Shown: positions 9,801 through 21,829, counted from the stretch's first letter. The stretch: DNA of 64,000 nucleotides from Sceloporus undulatus (GCF_019175285.1 NC_056527.1:66046752-66110751), one strand, 5' to 3'. Notes: generated by a model not told the origin, from the letters alone. Made by a program: numbers and translations.

Positions 9801-10881
9801 ACAGCTCCTTAATAACCGTCTATCCCTTTCTGAAAACTATACTTACACTAGAGTTAGAGCTGTCAACTTCGCTCTGGGGATGACTCTATATATCCAAGAG
9901 TGTTGCCATTTTTTCTGGCAGCATTTTTTGCCTCTAACAAATTCAAGACAAGCAGACATTTTACAGAAAAAGATTTTACTGACTTTTATCTGCTTGCAAA
10001 TATCGAAAGGCCCTATTGCTCGCTTCAGGATTTCAAATTGTTTTGCAGCTGATACACATATAGGGGGGTGTCTTATCAGGAAAATTACCAAAGATAGGAA
10101 TACAATACTAGGCAACAACAGGTTACTAGAACCATACTTACTCACCACAGCACATCAGAAATGTTAGCAGTTAAACACAGTGAGATCTCATCTTCTCATC
10201 AACACAGCCTCCTTTAACTTTAGAGAACATGGTAGTAAAAGCACACACCAAAAAAAGAGTCACTTTTAAAACTGTAATAGCAAATTTCACTTAACAAATT
10301 CATACACAATATAGTAAAACCTTCTTACGGTAATCATAATAATTATAAATATGCCAGTTATTTTGGGATGGACAATTCAAATCTATATAGTACTGTGTCA
10401 AGTTTTGGAAGAGAAATGATTGAATTTGCAAAAGGAACTTAAGTTTGGAAACTGTGGACACTTTCTTTTCCATTGTAATTATTTACTTTGCAATCTTGCC
10501 TCTCGGTGCTCTATAGCTTTGTCTCATATGTTTGTCTTTAGAATAAAAAGAAAAGGAATCCAGAAGGAGGAGTAGCATTGAAGTCTTCCTGATTACTTTG
10601 GCTTGATTGAAGCAGCTCTCCAATAAATGGAAATACCAAGATTCTCTGTAGTTTCAGAACTAACAAGACTTAAAGCTAATTGGTTGGGTTTCAGTAAAAT
10701 TTAAATCAACACTTATGCCTTATATTTCCTGTGCTTCACTTTGTTATTTATTAAACTGTAACATATTGGAAATCACATAGTTGGTTTGTATTATTTCTAC
10801 TGTGTTAATTCTCTTCTTACTCCCACCTCCCAAACTTTGACAGCAGATTGCACTCTATAAAATACAGAAAACATGTATTCT
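9801..10881. other. intergenic, no gene seen
   Basis: The overlapping open frames at about 9843-10167 on both strands have no recognisable motif or convincing splice context. I treat them as chance. Confidence 0.4.
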
Positions 10882-11130
10882 GCATAACATGGAATAACCA
10901 GAACTCCCCAATGACCAGACCTCTGGGAGTAACATTGCAGTTGTTTCAGTGTGTAGGTGTGCATGCATGAGAGACACATGCATGAGCGAAGGGACATAGA
11001 GTAAATAACAGAGGCACTGTTATTTACTCTATGTCTTTTTTCTCATACATGTGTCTCTCATACATGCATACCTACACACTGAAACAACGGCAGAGTTATT
11101 CCCAGAGGTCTGGTTATTCCATGTTGTGCA
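10882..11130. repeat. long imperfect palindrome
   Basis: 'gcataacatggaataaccag' at the left pairs with 'ctggttattccatgttgtgc' at the right. Inner arms also pair ('ttgtttcagtgtgtaggtgt' against 'acctacacactgaaacaac'; 'gacatagagtaaataacag' against 'ctgttatttactctatgtc'), with a loop near 11010. It is probably a MITE of a family with no second copy here. Confidence 0.7.
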
Positions 11131-11267
11131 AAGTATTTTTCTTCCTTTGATAATCCCAAAACAAGGCAGTATTTTCAAGCAGGTGACGTTTCCTCACACA
11201 GAGTTTTTAATTAGAGAGTTCTGACCCAGATAATAACATCACACACATTATTCAGTGCCATGAACTC

Positions 11268-11394
11268 TGATCCAAAACGCACTGCAGAAATAATACAGTT
11301 TGAGACCACTTTAACTGCCCTGCCTCAGTGCTAGGGAATCCTGGGAATTGTAGTTTATTATGACACCAGAGCTCTCTGACAGAGAAGACTGTAC
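11268..11394. mobile_element. MITE family B2, left half
   Basis: 'atccaaaacgcactgcagaa' followed by 'tgctagggaatcctgggaat' and 'gctctctgacagagaag' matches the left half of the B2 copies at 29240, 43850 and 46498. The right half is replaced by the family C element that begins at 11395. Confidence 0.65.
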
Positions 11395-11552
11395 GGCGCA
11401 TTACAGATGGGCCCAAGAGGTGCCGTAATCGCGCTGCGATTACGCACGAGGGGCGGCGCTTCCGGATGCGCCTTGCCCCTCGCGCATAATCAGTACATCA
11501 AAATGGCAGCGCCCTATACAGATGGGTGCCGCCATCTTGACGTAGCGGGTGC
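11395..11552 (-). mobile_element. CG-rich MITE, family C, copy 2 (truncated)
   Basis: In reverse orientation this matches most of the right half of the element at 606-967: terminal GGCGCATTACAGATGGGCCC, the 'gcgcttccgga' block, and the hairpin 'aaaatggcagcgcccta' with 'gccgccatcttgacgtag'. It stops abruptly after the hairpin. Confidence 0.7.
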
Positions 11553-13092
11553 AGGGTGTTTTGGACCTCTGTTTTCTATAAAATACTAAAAAAGCCAGCT
11601 ACTTTTGTTTGAAGAAATGAAAACCCATTTCTTTAACGCTAGCAGCAAACAGCACTAGTTGAAGGTTCAGATTTCAGTAGCATGTAAAAAAGGGAGCCCT
11701 TATTTTGCCTAACAAAGTTTCGGTAAAATAATTCCTCAGATAACCTTCAACCCTGAATTGCCTTCTGCTGCTGCAGGTAAGCCTTTGTGGGATGTCTCTG
11801 AGTCTTACATGATCACAATAAGAGCACTATAGACCAAGGTACAGCCACTGGCCAAGTGCTGAACAAAGAGCCTCCAGGGTCTCTTCTCCTTTGCAAACAT
11901 GCCACTTAAGATCGTGCGATTCAATAGCAGAAAGTGAGCTGCAAAGTGAATGGGAAGTCAAGTTTCTACAGGAGAGACATGGAGTGGCTTTGTTAAAGAG
12001 CCCTTGACCTGAGTGGAGGTTAGTCAAAGAAAAGAAGTGCCAAAAGCTGGCTGCATTTACATGCTCTTTGTGTAGGGAAGAATGCCTGGAATAAATCAGT
12101 TAACACAGTTTAGAGTCAGCAGAGATGGAATTAGGTTTTCCTAGTGAAGTATAGGACCTCCTGAAGGCCCTCCAGGATTTCCACTCATATTCTATTCAGT
12201 TCTTCTTACTGAGCTGGGCCCATAATCCTGCATAAATTTAGCCTTTCTAAAATTCAAGTTCAGTGGGAATAAACAGATTAACTCCGTGCATCAGTGCCAC
12301 ATCTGAATACAATCAATATATTTCCCAAATAGAAGGAAAGAGCATAAGTGAACCGTAGTACTATATGATTCCATAGTCCATAACCTCAAATTTCTCTTTA
12401 TTGGAATTTTCCCATATTGAAACCAATGGAGAAGGGGAGTAACTGTAGCCTGGCTTAATGTAGGATCAATCACATTCCATCCATAACCACGAAAGAAACT
12501 ATTGTTGAACCAGGGAATCAGATTGTTGACTCATTGGAAGATACTTTCCACTGAGAAACACCATTGGCTCACTTAAACCAGTACTGTCGACCCTAACAAA
12601 AACAGGTCTACAGGATTTCAGGCAAGGTTCTTTCTTAGTGCTAACTAGAGATCCCTGATATTCCTGAATGATCTCCCATCCATACTCAGAGCCAACCTTG
12701 CTTATCTTTCAAATCCAGACAATGTCTAATGTGTTCAGGATGGTATGTTGCATGAAGGAGAGAAGGTTTGACCCCAATGTGTATCCATAATCTCTATGTA
12801 TTCTATTTAAATATGCACACGTACACAGACACAGACACATGCACACACACACACACACACTTATAACCCTCATGGCTATCAAAAGCAGGTTGCCAGTACA
12901 TAGACAAGATTTCTAACACTGTAATCCCATATCTGTTTGCTGGAATGTAAGTTTCACTGGGTTGAATGAGGCTTACTCCAGGTGCAGTGCAGTGTAAAGG
13001 ACTGCAACTTAACTCACTAGGCAAGGACTTCCAGAGATCAAGAGGTGCACACTATGCAGGACTTGCCATCCTCTCTCCTGTGTTCATTACCT
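11553..13092. other. intergenic, no gene seen
   Basis: Apart from a (CA)n microsatellite at 12842-12860 I see no repeat landmark or supported open frame. Confidence 0.4.
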
Positions 13093-13335
13093 GTGTTGTT
13101 TTGTGCCTTCAGACCTTTTCCAACTTGTGGTGACCTTAATGCAAACCTGTCATTGGGTTCTCTGGACAAGATTTGTTCAAAAGGGGTTTGTCTTTGCCTT
13201 CCTCTGAGACCGAGAGAGTGCGATTTGCCCAAGGTCACCTAGTGGGTTTCCACTTCTCAACAAGGAATCAAACCCTGGTCTCCAGAGTCACAGTTTTGTT
13301 GTCGTTGTGTGCTTTCAAGTCATTTCTGAGAGATG
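13093..13335 (-). mobile_element. MIR-like SINE plus a second SINE tail
   Basis: A near full-length antisense SINE (13093-13290) has the core 'cccaaggtcacctagtggg' and the head ending 'ggtctccagagtcacag'. It is followed directly by another 3' tail, 'gttgtgtgctttcaagtcat', at about 13300-13330. Confidence 0.7.
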
Positions 13336-13454
13336 TGCTGGAATAAAAAGTCTTGAAATTCTTCCTTTCATCCTGGCCAGCATGAACTGAGCCACCTGTG
13401 GGAGGCAAACCACCACTCTGCTTCTCACTGATGCCAATCAGGATAGCTTTCTCT

Positions 13455-13677
13455 GGGCTCTTTCACACTACAGTGTTATAGCACTATGAGTTCACTTCAA
13501 CTGTCCTGGCAATATTCTATGGAATCAGGTTTTGTAGTTTGGTATGGCAGTAGTTTTCTGTCTGAGGATTCAAAATCCCCCTGCCACTAAACAAATTCTA
13601 AAATTCCACTTAATATTGCCATGGCAGTTAAAATGGAATTATAGCACTATAGTTGTGTGGTATGAAAATATCATTTG
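13455..13677. mobile_element. palindromic MITE, family B-like
   Basis: The ends 'tttcacactacagtgttata' and 'tatagttgtgtggtatgaaa' are inverted, and inner arms 'caggttttgtagtttgg' and 'taaacaaattctaaaattcc' partly pair. A similar copy is at 51169-51391. Confidence 0.6.
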
Positions 13678-14794
13678 ATCTCAACTTATTAATGGAGTTA
13701 GTATCCACCTTTTTTTAAGAGTGAACTTAACCCTGTATCTATGGTAGGATTCACTTACATTCTGTCATTTGGAATGATTTCATCTTCATTTCATTAATAA
13801 GCACTATATTCAACCCTGAAACATATATTCCTATGCCACATACAGATTTCAGCTACTGAACTAGAATGCCATAGTTACCTTCCAAGGCTACACATGCTAC
13901 ACAGGCAGATTCTATTTGAATGGTAACATTTTAATGTTATATTGCATTCTGTCAACATCATAATTATGTCCAGTAAAGTAAATTACAGAGAAGCCACTAC
14001 TCTGTGAATGAGAAAGAGTCCATATAAAGATAAAAATTAGCAATCCAGCCAAAGCAAACCTTCTTAAAATTACAGAACATCTGTTTCAGTGGATGATTTT
14101 AATGTACTTAAATCTGTCATAGGTAAATCAATGAGACTTAACATTGGTTATTTAGGTTGTTGGCTTGTTTTTCAAAAAGTATTCTGCCAAGTGTTCTCAC
14201 TCATGTGCATACACTCTTCATGTATTATTCATGTCAAAATAGACCATGGAAAAGATAAAAACCTTATGCCACAAAGATAATGTTGAAAACAATCCAGCTG
14301 AACTTAACTAACTTTTAAGTACCACATGGAAATTAGAGCTTTAATTTGAAACTGAACTTTGTTTTTGAGGGTGAAATGTGTGCTTAGCTCTTTTGTAGAT
14401 CTAAACTTTACTGGAATACACAGATGTCACTAAAGCAGTCATCTCATAGGAAGTCCCACCTGTTCCTATCCATACTGTTCAGGCTATGCACTTCCTATAC
14501 AGATATCACTAAGCTATATATTTGCATGTCAACCGCATGAAAATAGCTGGATGGAGCAAAAGCAAGTACAGTAACTGTACTGCAAAATGATGCCAGCAAA
14601 TTGAAAAGTTGTATTAGATGTTACAGCTGAGGAACAGTAAAATTCAGCAGGTTAATGATTTAGTGGTAGCCCCATGTTTCTTACCAAGTCTAGTACTACT
14701 CATTGGCTGGATTGTGTTGCATATTTTTAAAGAGTTTTGTTTATGAAAGTGCTTCTGCTTCATGAAGTATAAATAAAGTAAGCAATTTGCACTA
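13678..14794. other. 3' flank of C7orf25, no separate gene seen
   Basis: On the - strand this should contain the C7orf25 3' UTR. No AATAAA was found close to the stop; an ATTAAA at 14345-14340 (- strand) is a possible poly(A) signal. Nothing else is recognisable. Confidence 0.35.
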
Positions 14795-16051
14795 TCAGGG
14801 CCCAAAACAATGCTCTGGTAAAGGTGTGGCAGAAGATTCTTTGGTTTCTGTCAATGCCCTAGGCTGATGAATGAACACACTGAATTTAACCCCCTGGTTT
14901 GCTGCTGCCCTGACAAAGCCACTGTTTGCAGTCATGGTGATAGCCTTTAAAGCATCTCCTGTCCCAAAAATTGTCAGAGAACGGTGACTGATTTTGGAAC
15001 TAGGCACTAATTTTAAGGCACGTTCAGAGGGCTGGTCTGGTACCACACTGATTCTTTCCATGAGTCGAGCAGCTCGAGTTTTCTCACCTGCTCCCCCCAA
15101 AGTTTCTAAGATAACCTGAAAGTCTTTAACTGCAGATTCACAAGCAAACAGCTCCTTGCCCTTCATGAACTCTTCCAGCAGCGGGAGGACACTTTCTTCT
15201 CTCTCCTGAGCTGCCTGCTCAGACAGGACTTTCTCCTTAAAGATGAAATCACAGCTTCCGTAGCTAAGGGCAGAGACAAAGGTAATCAGAGTAGTAATAT
15301 CCAAGTTAACCCTATTGCACATGTCTACTCTGATTTCTGTAGGAAAAGCTACACTTGCTATTAATTTGTCCCGATCTACTCTTGTCACTTGAAGGCATTC
15401 ATTTCCATCATCAGATTCACTAGAACTTAAGTGGACGTTGTCCTTAGCATGCTCTGCCAATGCATCCACAGCAACTATGTCCCCCCGTATAGATATGCCC
15501 ATCTCTTTCAATCTCTCTGCCACTGGGCTAGACACACCATTGTAGAATGCAAAGATAATATGTGGGTTACTGTACTGCACCAGTTGCTGACCACTTGCTT
15601 GCAGGAAATCTTCTGCTTGCTTAATGACACTTTTGTCACCATACTGGCCTCTGCCCAACCAAATATTGTGCAGTGCTTCAGCCTTGCGACCAATTGCTTT
15701 CACCCAAGTGTGACCACCGTTTGCAACAACATCCACTACCAAGAACTGCTTTTCACCATATTTGTCTTCATAAGTAAAGACATGAAGTACTGCAGCAACT
15801 TCCTCCAGGTTCTCCGCAGACTCAATGATGGCTTGTAGGTGAGTGAGGTTTGTACTCTGCAGATGGGACTCTTTGATGGCTACCTTTCCAGCTTCCACCT
15901 TATGCAGGAACTTTAACTCTGCTTTCAATCTGCTGCACAGTTTGGAACCTCCTTCTATGCCACCTTTCTGGGACCGGCAAAGAGCTTCTGCCCTTTTGAT
16001 CAGCTCCTTAGCAACAGCAATTCTCTCACACAGCAAGGAATGTGCAGACAT
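14795..16051 (-). CDS. C7orf25: C7orf25 homologue (UPF0415, DUF1308), complete coding exon
   Basis: This is a 418-residue protein of unknown biochemical role, conserved across animals (human form about 421 residues). I recognise it along its length: it begins [20 protein letters not shown], and strongly conserved blocks include [49 protein letters not shown] and, in the C-terminal DUF1308 part, [20 protein letters not shown] followed by [15 protein letters not shown] variable acidic loop ([10 protein letters not shown]) lies near residues 210-220. The frame is open without a break. The longer upstream open frame (to 16225) is not used: an acceptor TTTTCAG lies just before 16067, leaving a 15-base 5' UTR ahead of this ATG, as in vertebrate homologues that have the whole coding region in one exon. 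Its position next to PSMA2 and MRPL32 matches human 7p14.1. Confidence 0.95.
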   Translation of the reverse strand: MSAHSLLCERIAVAKELIKRAEALCRSQKGGIEGGSKLCSRLKAELKFLHKVEAGKVAIKESHLQSTNLTHLQAIIESAENLEEVAAVLHVFTYEDKYGEKQFLVVDVVANGGHTWVKAIGRKAEALHNIWLGRGQYGDKSVIKQAEDFLQASGQQLVQYSNPHIIFAFYNGVSSPVAERLKEMGISIRGDIVAVDALAEHAKDNVHLSSSESDDGNECLQVTRVDRDKLIASVAFPTEIRVDMCNRVNLDITTLITFVSALSYGSCDFIFKEKVLSEQAAQEREESVLPLLEEFMKGKELFACESAVKDFQVILETLGGAGEKTRAARLMERISVVPDQPSERALKLVPSSKISHRSLTIFGTGDALKAITMTANSGFVRAAANQGVKFSVFIHQPRALTETKESSATPLPEHCFGP

Positions 16052-16067
16052 GCTGGTAACATTATTC
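16052..16067 (-). other. C7orf25: C7orf25 5' UTR remainder and splice acceptor
   Basis: On the - strand a pyrimidine-rich run ending TTTTCAG precedes 16067. The exon then reads GAATAATGTTACCAGC before the start codon. At least one upstream non-coding exon is therefore expected; a candidate lies near 21.9 kb. Confidence 0.6.
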
Positions 16068-17640
16068 CTGAAAATGATAAGAAAGCATGGACTGTAAGTA
16101 TGGACTGTAAAATTAGCACACCAATGAAGTTCCTCAAATAATTTGTTTTCCAAAGGAGAGGGATTCAACATACAGCTCTGCATTTTAAATAAATTCAACA
16201 TGTTTAGTTTAACAAACATGAACATTTTTACATAATCCAGTTACAAACTAAGATTTAGTAGAAATGGGATTTTCATTTGGGAGAACAGGAAAAAAAAAGA
16301 GATTTAAGATTTGAGTTCAAGGTATTTAGCAAGACACAAAAAAAACCCTAAAGGGATCAAGTATTATGCAGAATTATCTTATAAAAGTTATGCATTCATA
16401 CTTAAGCAAGATACCAAGACAACCTAACTTAAAAATCCTTGGCTATTTTAAAATGATTCGTCCTCAAATACAGTGTACATTGACAGGGAGGCTGAAGCTT
16501 TCAAGTCATATATCTCAAGCAACCTATTCTTCAGTCATCTCAGTGAATCTAAAGGAAAGTGTACCAAAACCCAATTTCTTATTGTCTTTCAACAGTTACA
16601 GTATTTGTTTCTAAAGTGCATTAAAACAGAAACACACAAACAAAAGGGGGAGAGAGAACTAGATCCTTACGGAGTCCTTTAAAAAAAAAAAGAAGCATTC
16701 CACAGGAGCCCATGGTCGTTCTAAACCCTACATATTAGTAAGCTACCCATTCTATTCTATTTTTATTTTATTTGTTTCATTTTGTTCTAAGACAATAAAG
16801 AAGACAGTGTAGTGTATCATCAGATCACTGCCATTCTAACACCATGTAATTGGGACAGAAATCCTTTTGGTTATACAAATGCTGCCATCTGCTGGACTGA
16901 CCACAGGACAGCAATGCAAACATCTATATGGAACCTGTTCGGATGTTGAACTGTAGCTCCCAACAGCCCTACCCAGCACAGCCAATAATGAGGGATGGTG
17001 GGAGCTGCAACACAACAAGTTGACCATTCCTGCCTTCTGGTAAGAAAGTAGAGTCATAACAGAACCTGACCTTCCACTTGGACATCAGGATAGCACTTTT
17101 TCCTTGGGAAGCCTTCTCCTCCCCAAACACTTAAACATCTCAGTCATTTTCTCTCCCAATGGTCTTTTTAACATACCTTTACTGCACAATGTGCAGCAGA
17201 ACAGGAATTAGCAAAATGTTCCCCTTACAATGTACCTCACTGATTCATGAAGCCCTCTTCCTCTCAGAAAAAATGGGGGGGGGGGGATAAAATAAAATAA
17301 AAACTGGATTATGGAATATTGTCTTTTATGGCCAGAAACTGTGGTTCTCAAGAAGTTGTTGGGCTAAAGTTCTCAGCAGTCCTAGCCACCACAGCCAAAG
17401 GTGAAAAGTTATGGGAGGCGCCATCCATACTTTCCAGCAACAAAAATATGCCGCTAGGGTTGCTTATAGGCAGCTTCCTAGGCCAGGAGTGGGCAATTGT
17501 GGATGTTGCTGGATGGCAGATCCCATCATTTTAAGCTTAAACCAATCAATATGGAAACAGTACACTGAGGAAACATATAAATGATATGAAATAAAAGGAT
17601 GGCAGATTCCTTCAAGGAAGAAATATTTGAATATGAACCC
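16068..17640. other. probable C7orf25 intron, repeat scraps
   Basis: The interval holds an old dispersed repeat at about 16870-17040 ('ttgaactgtagctcccaaca' and, inverted later, 'gtgggagctgcaacacaaca'), and a G-run at 17274-17286. No exon is recognised. Confidence 0.4.
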
Positions 17641-18830
17641 ACAATTTTAGAAAGTGAAGTGGAAAAATGAAAACACTTGGGAGAAATAAAAAATGACAAG
17701 AAATGCCAGATGTCTGAGCTGGATTAAGAAAAGGAAAAGGCACCAGGGGTCATATTGTAAACATACATTGGATAATGGAATGCACCAAAGAATTTGGAAG
17801 AAAATCAACCTGTGCTTTATTGACTGTGTAGCTCATGAGAAAGCATGGGTCATGCTAAAAGAAATGAGCATGCCACATCTGACTGTCCTGATGCATAGTC
17901 TCCACTCTGGACAAGAGACCACTGTCAGGATATGATGTGGAGAAACAAGACTGACAAAGACATCAGACAAGGCTATCGCCCTATTTCTTTAATTTATAGG
18001 CAGAACATATCACACAGAAAGTAAGATTAGCCACAGAGGAAGGAAGTGTGAAAATTGGGGGAAGGAACATGAACAATTTAAGATATGTAGATGACACCAC
18101 ATTACTTGAAGAAAACAGCAAACACCTGGAATGACTACTAAGGAAAGGTAGGAAATAAAGTGCAAAAACAGTTACAGTTGACTATTAAGGAGACAAAAAT
18201 AAAGACTGACATAACTTTAAAGTAGATGATGAAGATATTGAAATAGTTAAAGATTTCCTGTACCTTGGCTCAGTCATTAATCAAAACAGAGACTGCTGCC
18301 AAGAAATCAGAAAAAGACTAGGACTCAAGCTATGAAGAAACTAAACAGGATCCTCAAGTCTTTATCAAACTTTATCAAAAATAACAAAGATATATCACTG
18401 AATGTACTAAAGTTAGGGTTGTCCATGCCTTTGTATTTCCAATTTCTATATATGGTACTCAATGTTGGGCAGTGAAAAAATATGATAGGAAGATCATCAA
18501 CTCATTTGAAATGTGGTGCTGGAGGACAGTTCCTCGGGTATCATGAATAGCTGTAAAGAAAAATACATAAATTAAGCCAGAAATCGCACTAGAAGTGAAG
18601 ATAACTAAACAGATTATCATACTTCACACATATCATATGATGGCATGGTCACTGGAAAAGATTATAATGCTTGGTGAAGTGAAAGACAGCAGAAAAAAGA
18701 GAAGACTGTACGACAAATGGATTAATTCCATCAAGAAAGTAGGGCCCTGAATCTGCAAGATCTGAGTAGAACAGTTGATGACAGGGATCTTGGATGCCTC
18801 TCATGTATAGGGTCACCAAAGCCATCCCTG
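17641..18830 (+). mobile_element. RTE-BovB LINE fragment (reverse transcriptase and C-terminal part)
   Basis: Decayed coding blocks appear in BovB order: LRYVDDTTLLEEN (the YxDD catalytic motif of reverse transcriptase) near 18080-18115, DFLYLGSVINQNRDC near 18250-18295, and FEMWCWRT near 18508-18530. The C-terminal blocks MMAWSLEKIIMLGEVKDSRKK and GILDASH follow near 18640-18800. Frameshifts and stops are frequent, so it is dead. It is 5'-truncated, the usual state of LINE copies. Confidence 0.8.
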
Positions 18831-19189
18831 CAGGCTGAAGCAAAATGAAATGAAGAGAGCCACCCCACCAGCCTTTTCCCCACCTCTAGACCACTTGCTT
18901 CTTCCCCCTGTTTTGATGCTGTGTCTCTTTCCAATGTAAGCCTGTGGTTTAAGCCGCTCTTTTACTGATTATCTGTAAAGTAATGAACTTATATCACTTT
19001 AATTATATGTAAGCAACTATGTAAGTATTTGACTGTATAGATCACACACAAAAAACCTTATGGAAGTCTCTTAAAGTCATGGTAGTTCTGATAGCTCTGA
19101 TGAGAAATCTCTAATTAGGAGAAGAGGCTACTGCTAAAACCAAACATGGAGAAACAAAATGGTTCCCAATTGGCAAAATCTGCATTCTA

Positions 19190-20180
19190 TCATCCTGTTT
19201 GTTCAACTTGTATGCAAAAACTATCATACGAAGGGCAAGCTGAGACTCAGAAGAAATAGGAGTGAAGATAGGAGGAAAGGAGTGAGGATAGGAGGACTAA
19301 AATAGCCTGATGATACCATAGTACTAGCAGAAAACATCACAGACTTGAAACAATTAATTGTTAAGGAAGTTGAAAGAAGAAGCTGCAAAGGCAGGCTCAC
19401 TGCTGAACACAAAGAAAACAAAAATATTGACCACAGAGGATCTTCATACATTCAGCCTAGACAATGAGGAAATCGAAATAGTAACAGCTCCCCTACCTTG
19501 GATCAAACTGATAAGACCAGAGACAGCAGCCAAGAGATAGGAAGAAGAGTAGGAATGGGAAGGGCACTGACAAAAGAACGAGATAATATCCTAAAGAGTA
19601 AAGACATATAACTGAGCACCGAAGTCAGAATCATCCAAACCTGCCCATCATCATAAATGGGAGTGAGAGCTGGGCAGTGAAGAAAGCAGATAAGAAGAAA
19701 ATCAATTAGTTTCACATGTAGTGCTGGAGAAGAATGGTGAGGATCCCATGGACAGCCAGAAAGGCAAACAAAAGGGTCCTTGAACAAATCAAGCCTGAAC
19801 TCTCCCTGGAAGCCAAGATGATCAAACTGAGGTTATTGTACTTTGGCCACATCATGAGAAGGCAGGATTCACTAGAAGACAATAATCCTAGGGAAACTAA
19901 AAGGCAGTAGAGGTTACAAGTATAAATTTGGAGGACCTTCTCCTTCCTCAGATGCATTGCAGATACCCAGTTATATGTCACAAACAAACCATTCATCTCA
20001 AACAGATAGGATTTACAGTATTCTGTAACAACTGCTTTCAGTGATGCTTGCTCCCAGTATGAGTAGGACTCTGAGGGTGTGAGTAGTCCAGGAGTACCAG
20101 AGGAATGTAGGATGGGGTGTCTTGAAGATGTCTCCTCCAAAAGGTCACCATAAGTCGGGGTCGAGTAGAGGACAGTTCAC
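19190..20180 (+). mobile_element. second RTE-BovB LINE fragment, interrupted
   Basis: Same family and orientation as the preceding copy, covering the region after the catalytic motif: 'ctgctgaacacaaagaaaac' (LNTKKTK), ALTKERDNILKSK near 19565-19605, and LEAKMIKLRLLYFGHIMRR near 19805-19860, followed by 'ctagaagacaataatcctag'. A LINE-like 3' end 'ggtcaccataagtcgggg' lies at 20143-20162, after a block (19939-20100) that is also found at 21129-21290. It is inactive. Confidence 0.75.
19939..20100. repeat. 162-bp direct repeat, copy 1
   Basis: From 'ctccttcctcagatgcattg' to 'gagtagtccaggagtaccag' this is almost identical to 21129-21290, 1190 bp downstream in the same orientation. It is not recognised as a known repeat family. 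Confidence 0.85.
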
Positions 20181-20277
20181 AACCACAAACTAGTTTGATT
20201 ACATTCAATGATATAGCCCTGTTAGTCTGTAGAATCAATATGTAGAAAGATCTTGTAGCACCTTGGAGACTAAGGGC

Positions 20278-20585
20278 CAGCAGAGACAGGTATAATATGG
20301 CAGCTTCACGGTGGTGTGGGGATGCAGTGTTCAGACAGCGCATACCCCCATGCCAGCGCACAGCTGCCCACACATGTGCTAGCATCCCAGCACTGTGGCG
20401 TCACAGTATTTAGACACTGCGTGCCGCCGCAGTGCCAAAAAGCCCTGGCAGGGCAGGAAAAGCCACCACAAAAAGAAGTGCTGTTTCTTTGTGTGGCAGC
20501 AAAACCCAGGAGTGGGGCTGTGGCATGCAGTTGCCACAGTGCCCACCTGGTTCTTCCAGGGATGGCATCACGCTACCCCTAACTG
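20278..20585. repeat. GC-rich repeat, possible MITE
   Basis: The block is GC-rich compared with its flanks and contains inverted 'gatgcagtgttcagacagcgc' and 'tatttagacactgcgtgccg' type arms. It begins near 'gggccagcagagacagg'. It resembles the CG-rich MITEs of this window in composition only. The 88- and 63-residue frames across it are not considered genes. Confidence 0.4.
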
Positions 20586-20830
20586 AAAGAAAGAACTTAG
20601 TAGCATGAGCTTTCCTAGGCTTAAATCTACTTCCTCAAAGGCATTTAGTCCATCAAATGCATCTGAAGAAGTAGATTTAAGTCTAGGAAAGTTTGTGCTG
20701 CCAACTTCTTTCTTTCAGTTAGTCTCCAAGGTGCCACAAGATCTCTCAAGAGATCTTGTAGCACCTTTGAGACTAACTGAAAGAAAGAAGTTGGCAGCAT
20801 GATCTTTCCTTGACTAAAATCTAAATCTAA
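20586..20830. repeat. palindromic interspersed repeat
   Basis: 'aactgaaagaaagaacttag' and 'aacttctttctttcagtta' are inverted, as are 'ctaggcttaaatctacttcc' and 'gtagatttaagtctagg'. A further inverted copy follows at 20752-20815 ('gatcttgtagcacctttgag'). A related scrap is at 20215-20275 and another at 40917-40990 ('gtgttagtcttagaatcag'). Confidence 0.6.
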
Positions 20831-21085
20831 AACCTACTTGTTTAGACAGGCTTTTAAAACAGAAAGTTTTTAAGGTATGCGACAGGGTGCTGTTATATTG
20901 TTTTAATGTATCTTAAGCATTTTAATCTTCTAAAACTTGATTTTAGCCTTGAATTTGTATTCATTATTGTAGCAAATTAATTCTATTTTAATATACTATG
21001 TTTGTATGTTTTTTAACTGTATGGTGTTTTTTAATGTTGTAAGCCGCCCTGAGTCTCAACTTTGGGAGAAGGGTGGGATATAAAT

Positions 21086-21130
<45 letters not shown>
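20831..21130 (+). mobile_element. LINE 3' end (L2/CR1 clade) with (ATC)n tail
   Basis: 'acttgtttagacaggctttt' through 'gtaagccgccctgagtctca' and 'gggtgggatataaatatc' is the 3' UTR of a common reptile LINE, ending in a (ATC)n microsatellite at 21087-21130. Similar tails lie at 27112-27205, 33318-33432 and 53730-53790. Confidence 0.6.
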
Positions 21131-21290
21131 TCCTTCCTCAGATGCATTACAGATACCCACTTATATGTCGCAAACAAACCATTCATCTCAAACAGATAGG
21201 ATTTACAGTATTCTGTAACAACTGCTTTCAGTGATGCTTGCTCCCAGTATGAGTAGGACTCTGAGGGTGTGAGTAGTCCAGGAGTACCAG
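21129..21290. repeat. 162-bp direct repeat, copy 2
   Basis: Near-identical to 19939-20100. This copy directly abuts the (ATC)n tail of the LINE on its left. Confidence 0.85.
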
Positions 21291-21404
21291 CTTCACTTTA
21301 TGGAGAACTAGTCTCCTCTCCCACCCCATAAAGAAAAGAGTCAATGCTGCTAGGGAAATGGGCGTCCCACAAATCCTTCGCTTGGGGAAAGAAAACAGAA
21401 AAGG

Positions 21405-21745
21405 AGCCACAAAAGGGGACACACTAAAACAAATGACAACAGTACTTGCCCATAGGGAAACCATACTTGCCCATAGGGAAGCCATGCTTGCCCATAGGGA
21501 AACCATACTTGCCCATAGGGAACCCATGCTTGCCCATAGGGAACCCGTGCTTGCCCATAGGGAACCCATGCTTGCCCACAGGGCAACCATGCTTGCCCAT
21601 AGGGAACCCATGCTTGCCCACAGGGAAGCCATGCTTGCCCATAGGGAATCACTGGAGAATACTTGCTGTGGGCAAGCATTTTTCCAATGATTCTCTATGG
21701 GCAAGTGCTGCCATTTGTTTTAGTACGTCCCCCATAGAAGTGGAG
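21405..21745. mobile_element. inverted-repeat element containing a 21-bp minisatellite
   Basis: The outer arms 'cactaaaacaaatgacaaca' (about 21423) and 'tgctgccatttgttttagta' (about 21706) are inverted. The inner arms 'acttgcccatagggaa' and 'ttctctatgggcaagtg' also pair. Between them, about 21441-21655 is a tandem array of a 21-bp unit like 'accatacttgcccatag' plus 'ggaa', about ten copies, with C/T and A/G variants. Because 21 is divisible by three, long repetitive frames appear on both strands (MLAHREP, GNPCLPI, WASMGSL repeats). None is a gene. Confidence 0.85.
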
Positions 21746-21829
21746 GGGAGTCTTTCTCTTGAGGAAAGGAAGCACCCTCTTTTGGGGGGGGGGGGATAAT
21801 AATAATAAGTGGCTGAACCACTTTCCCAA

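Noticed and set aside
15431-15838. 135-residue + strand frame antisense to C7orf25
   Set aside because: It is a shadow of a conserved coding exon on the other strand and has no motif of its own.
16052-16225. N-terminal extension of the C7orf25 frame by 58 residues
   Set aside because: The extension is AT-rich, lies upstream of a good splice acceptor (before 16067), and homologues start at MSAHS.
21228-21799. Long repetitive frames (up to 158 residues) on both strands
   Set aside because: They are the 21-bp minisatellite read in several frames; no signal, domain or conserved part.
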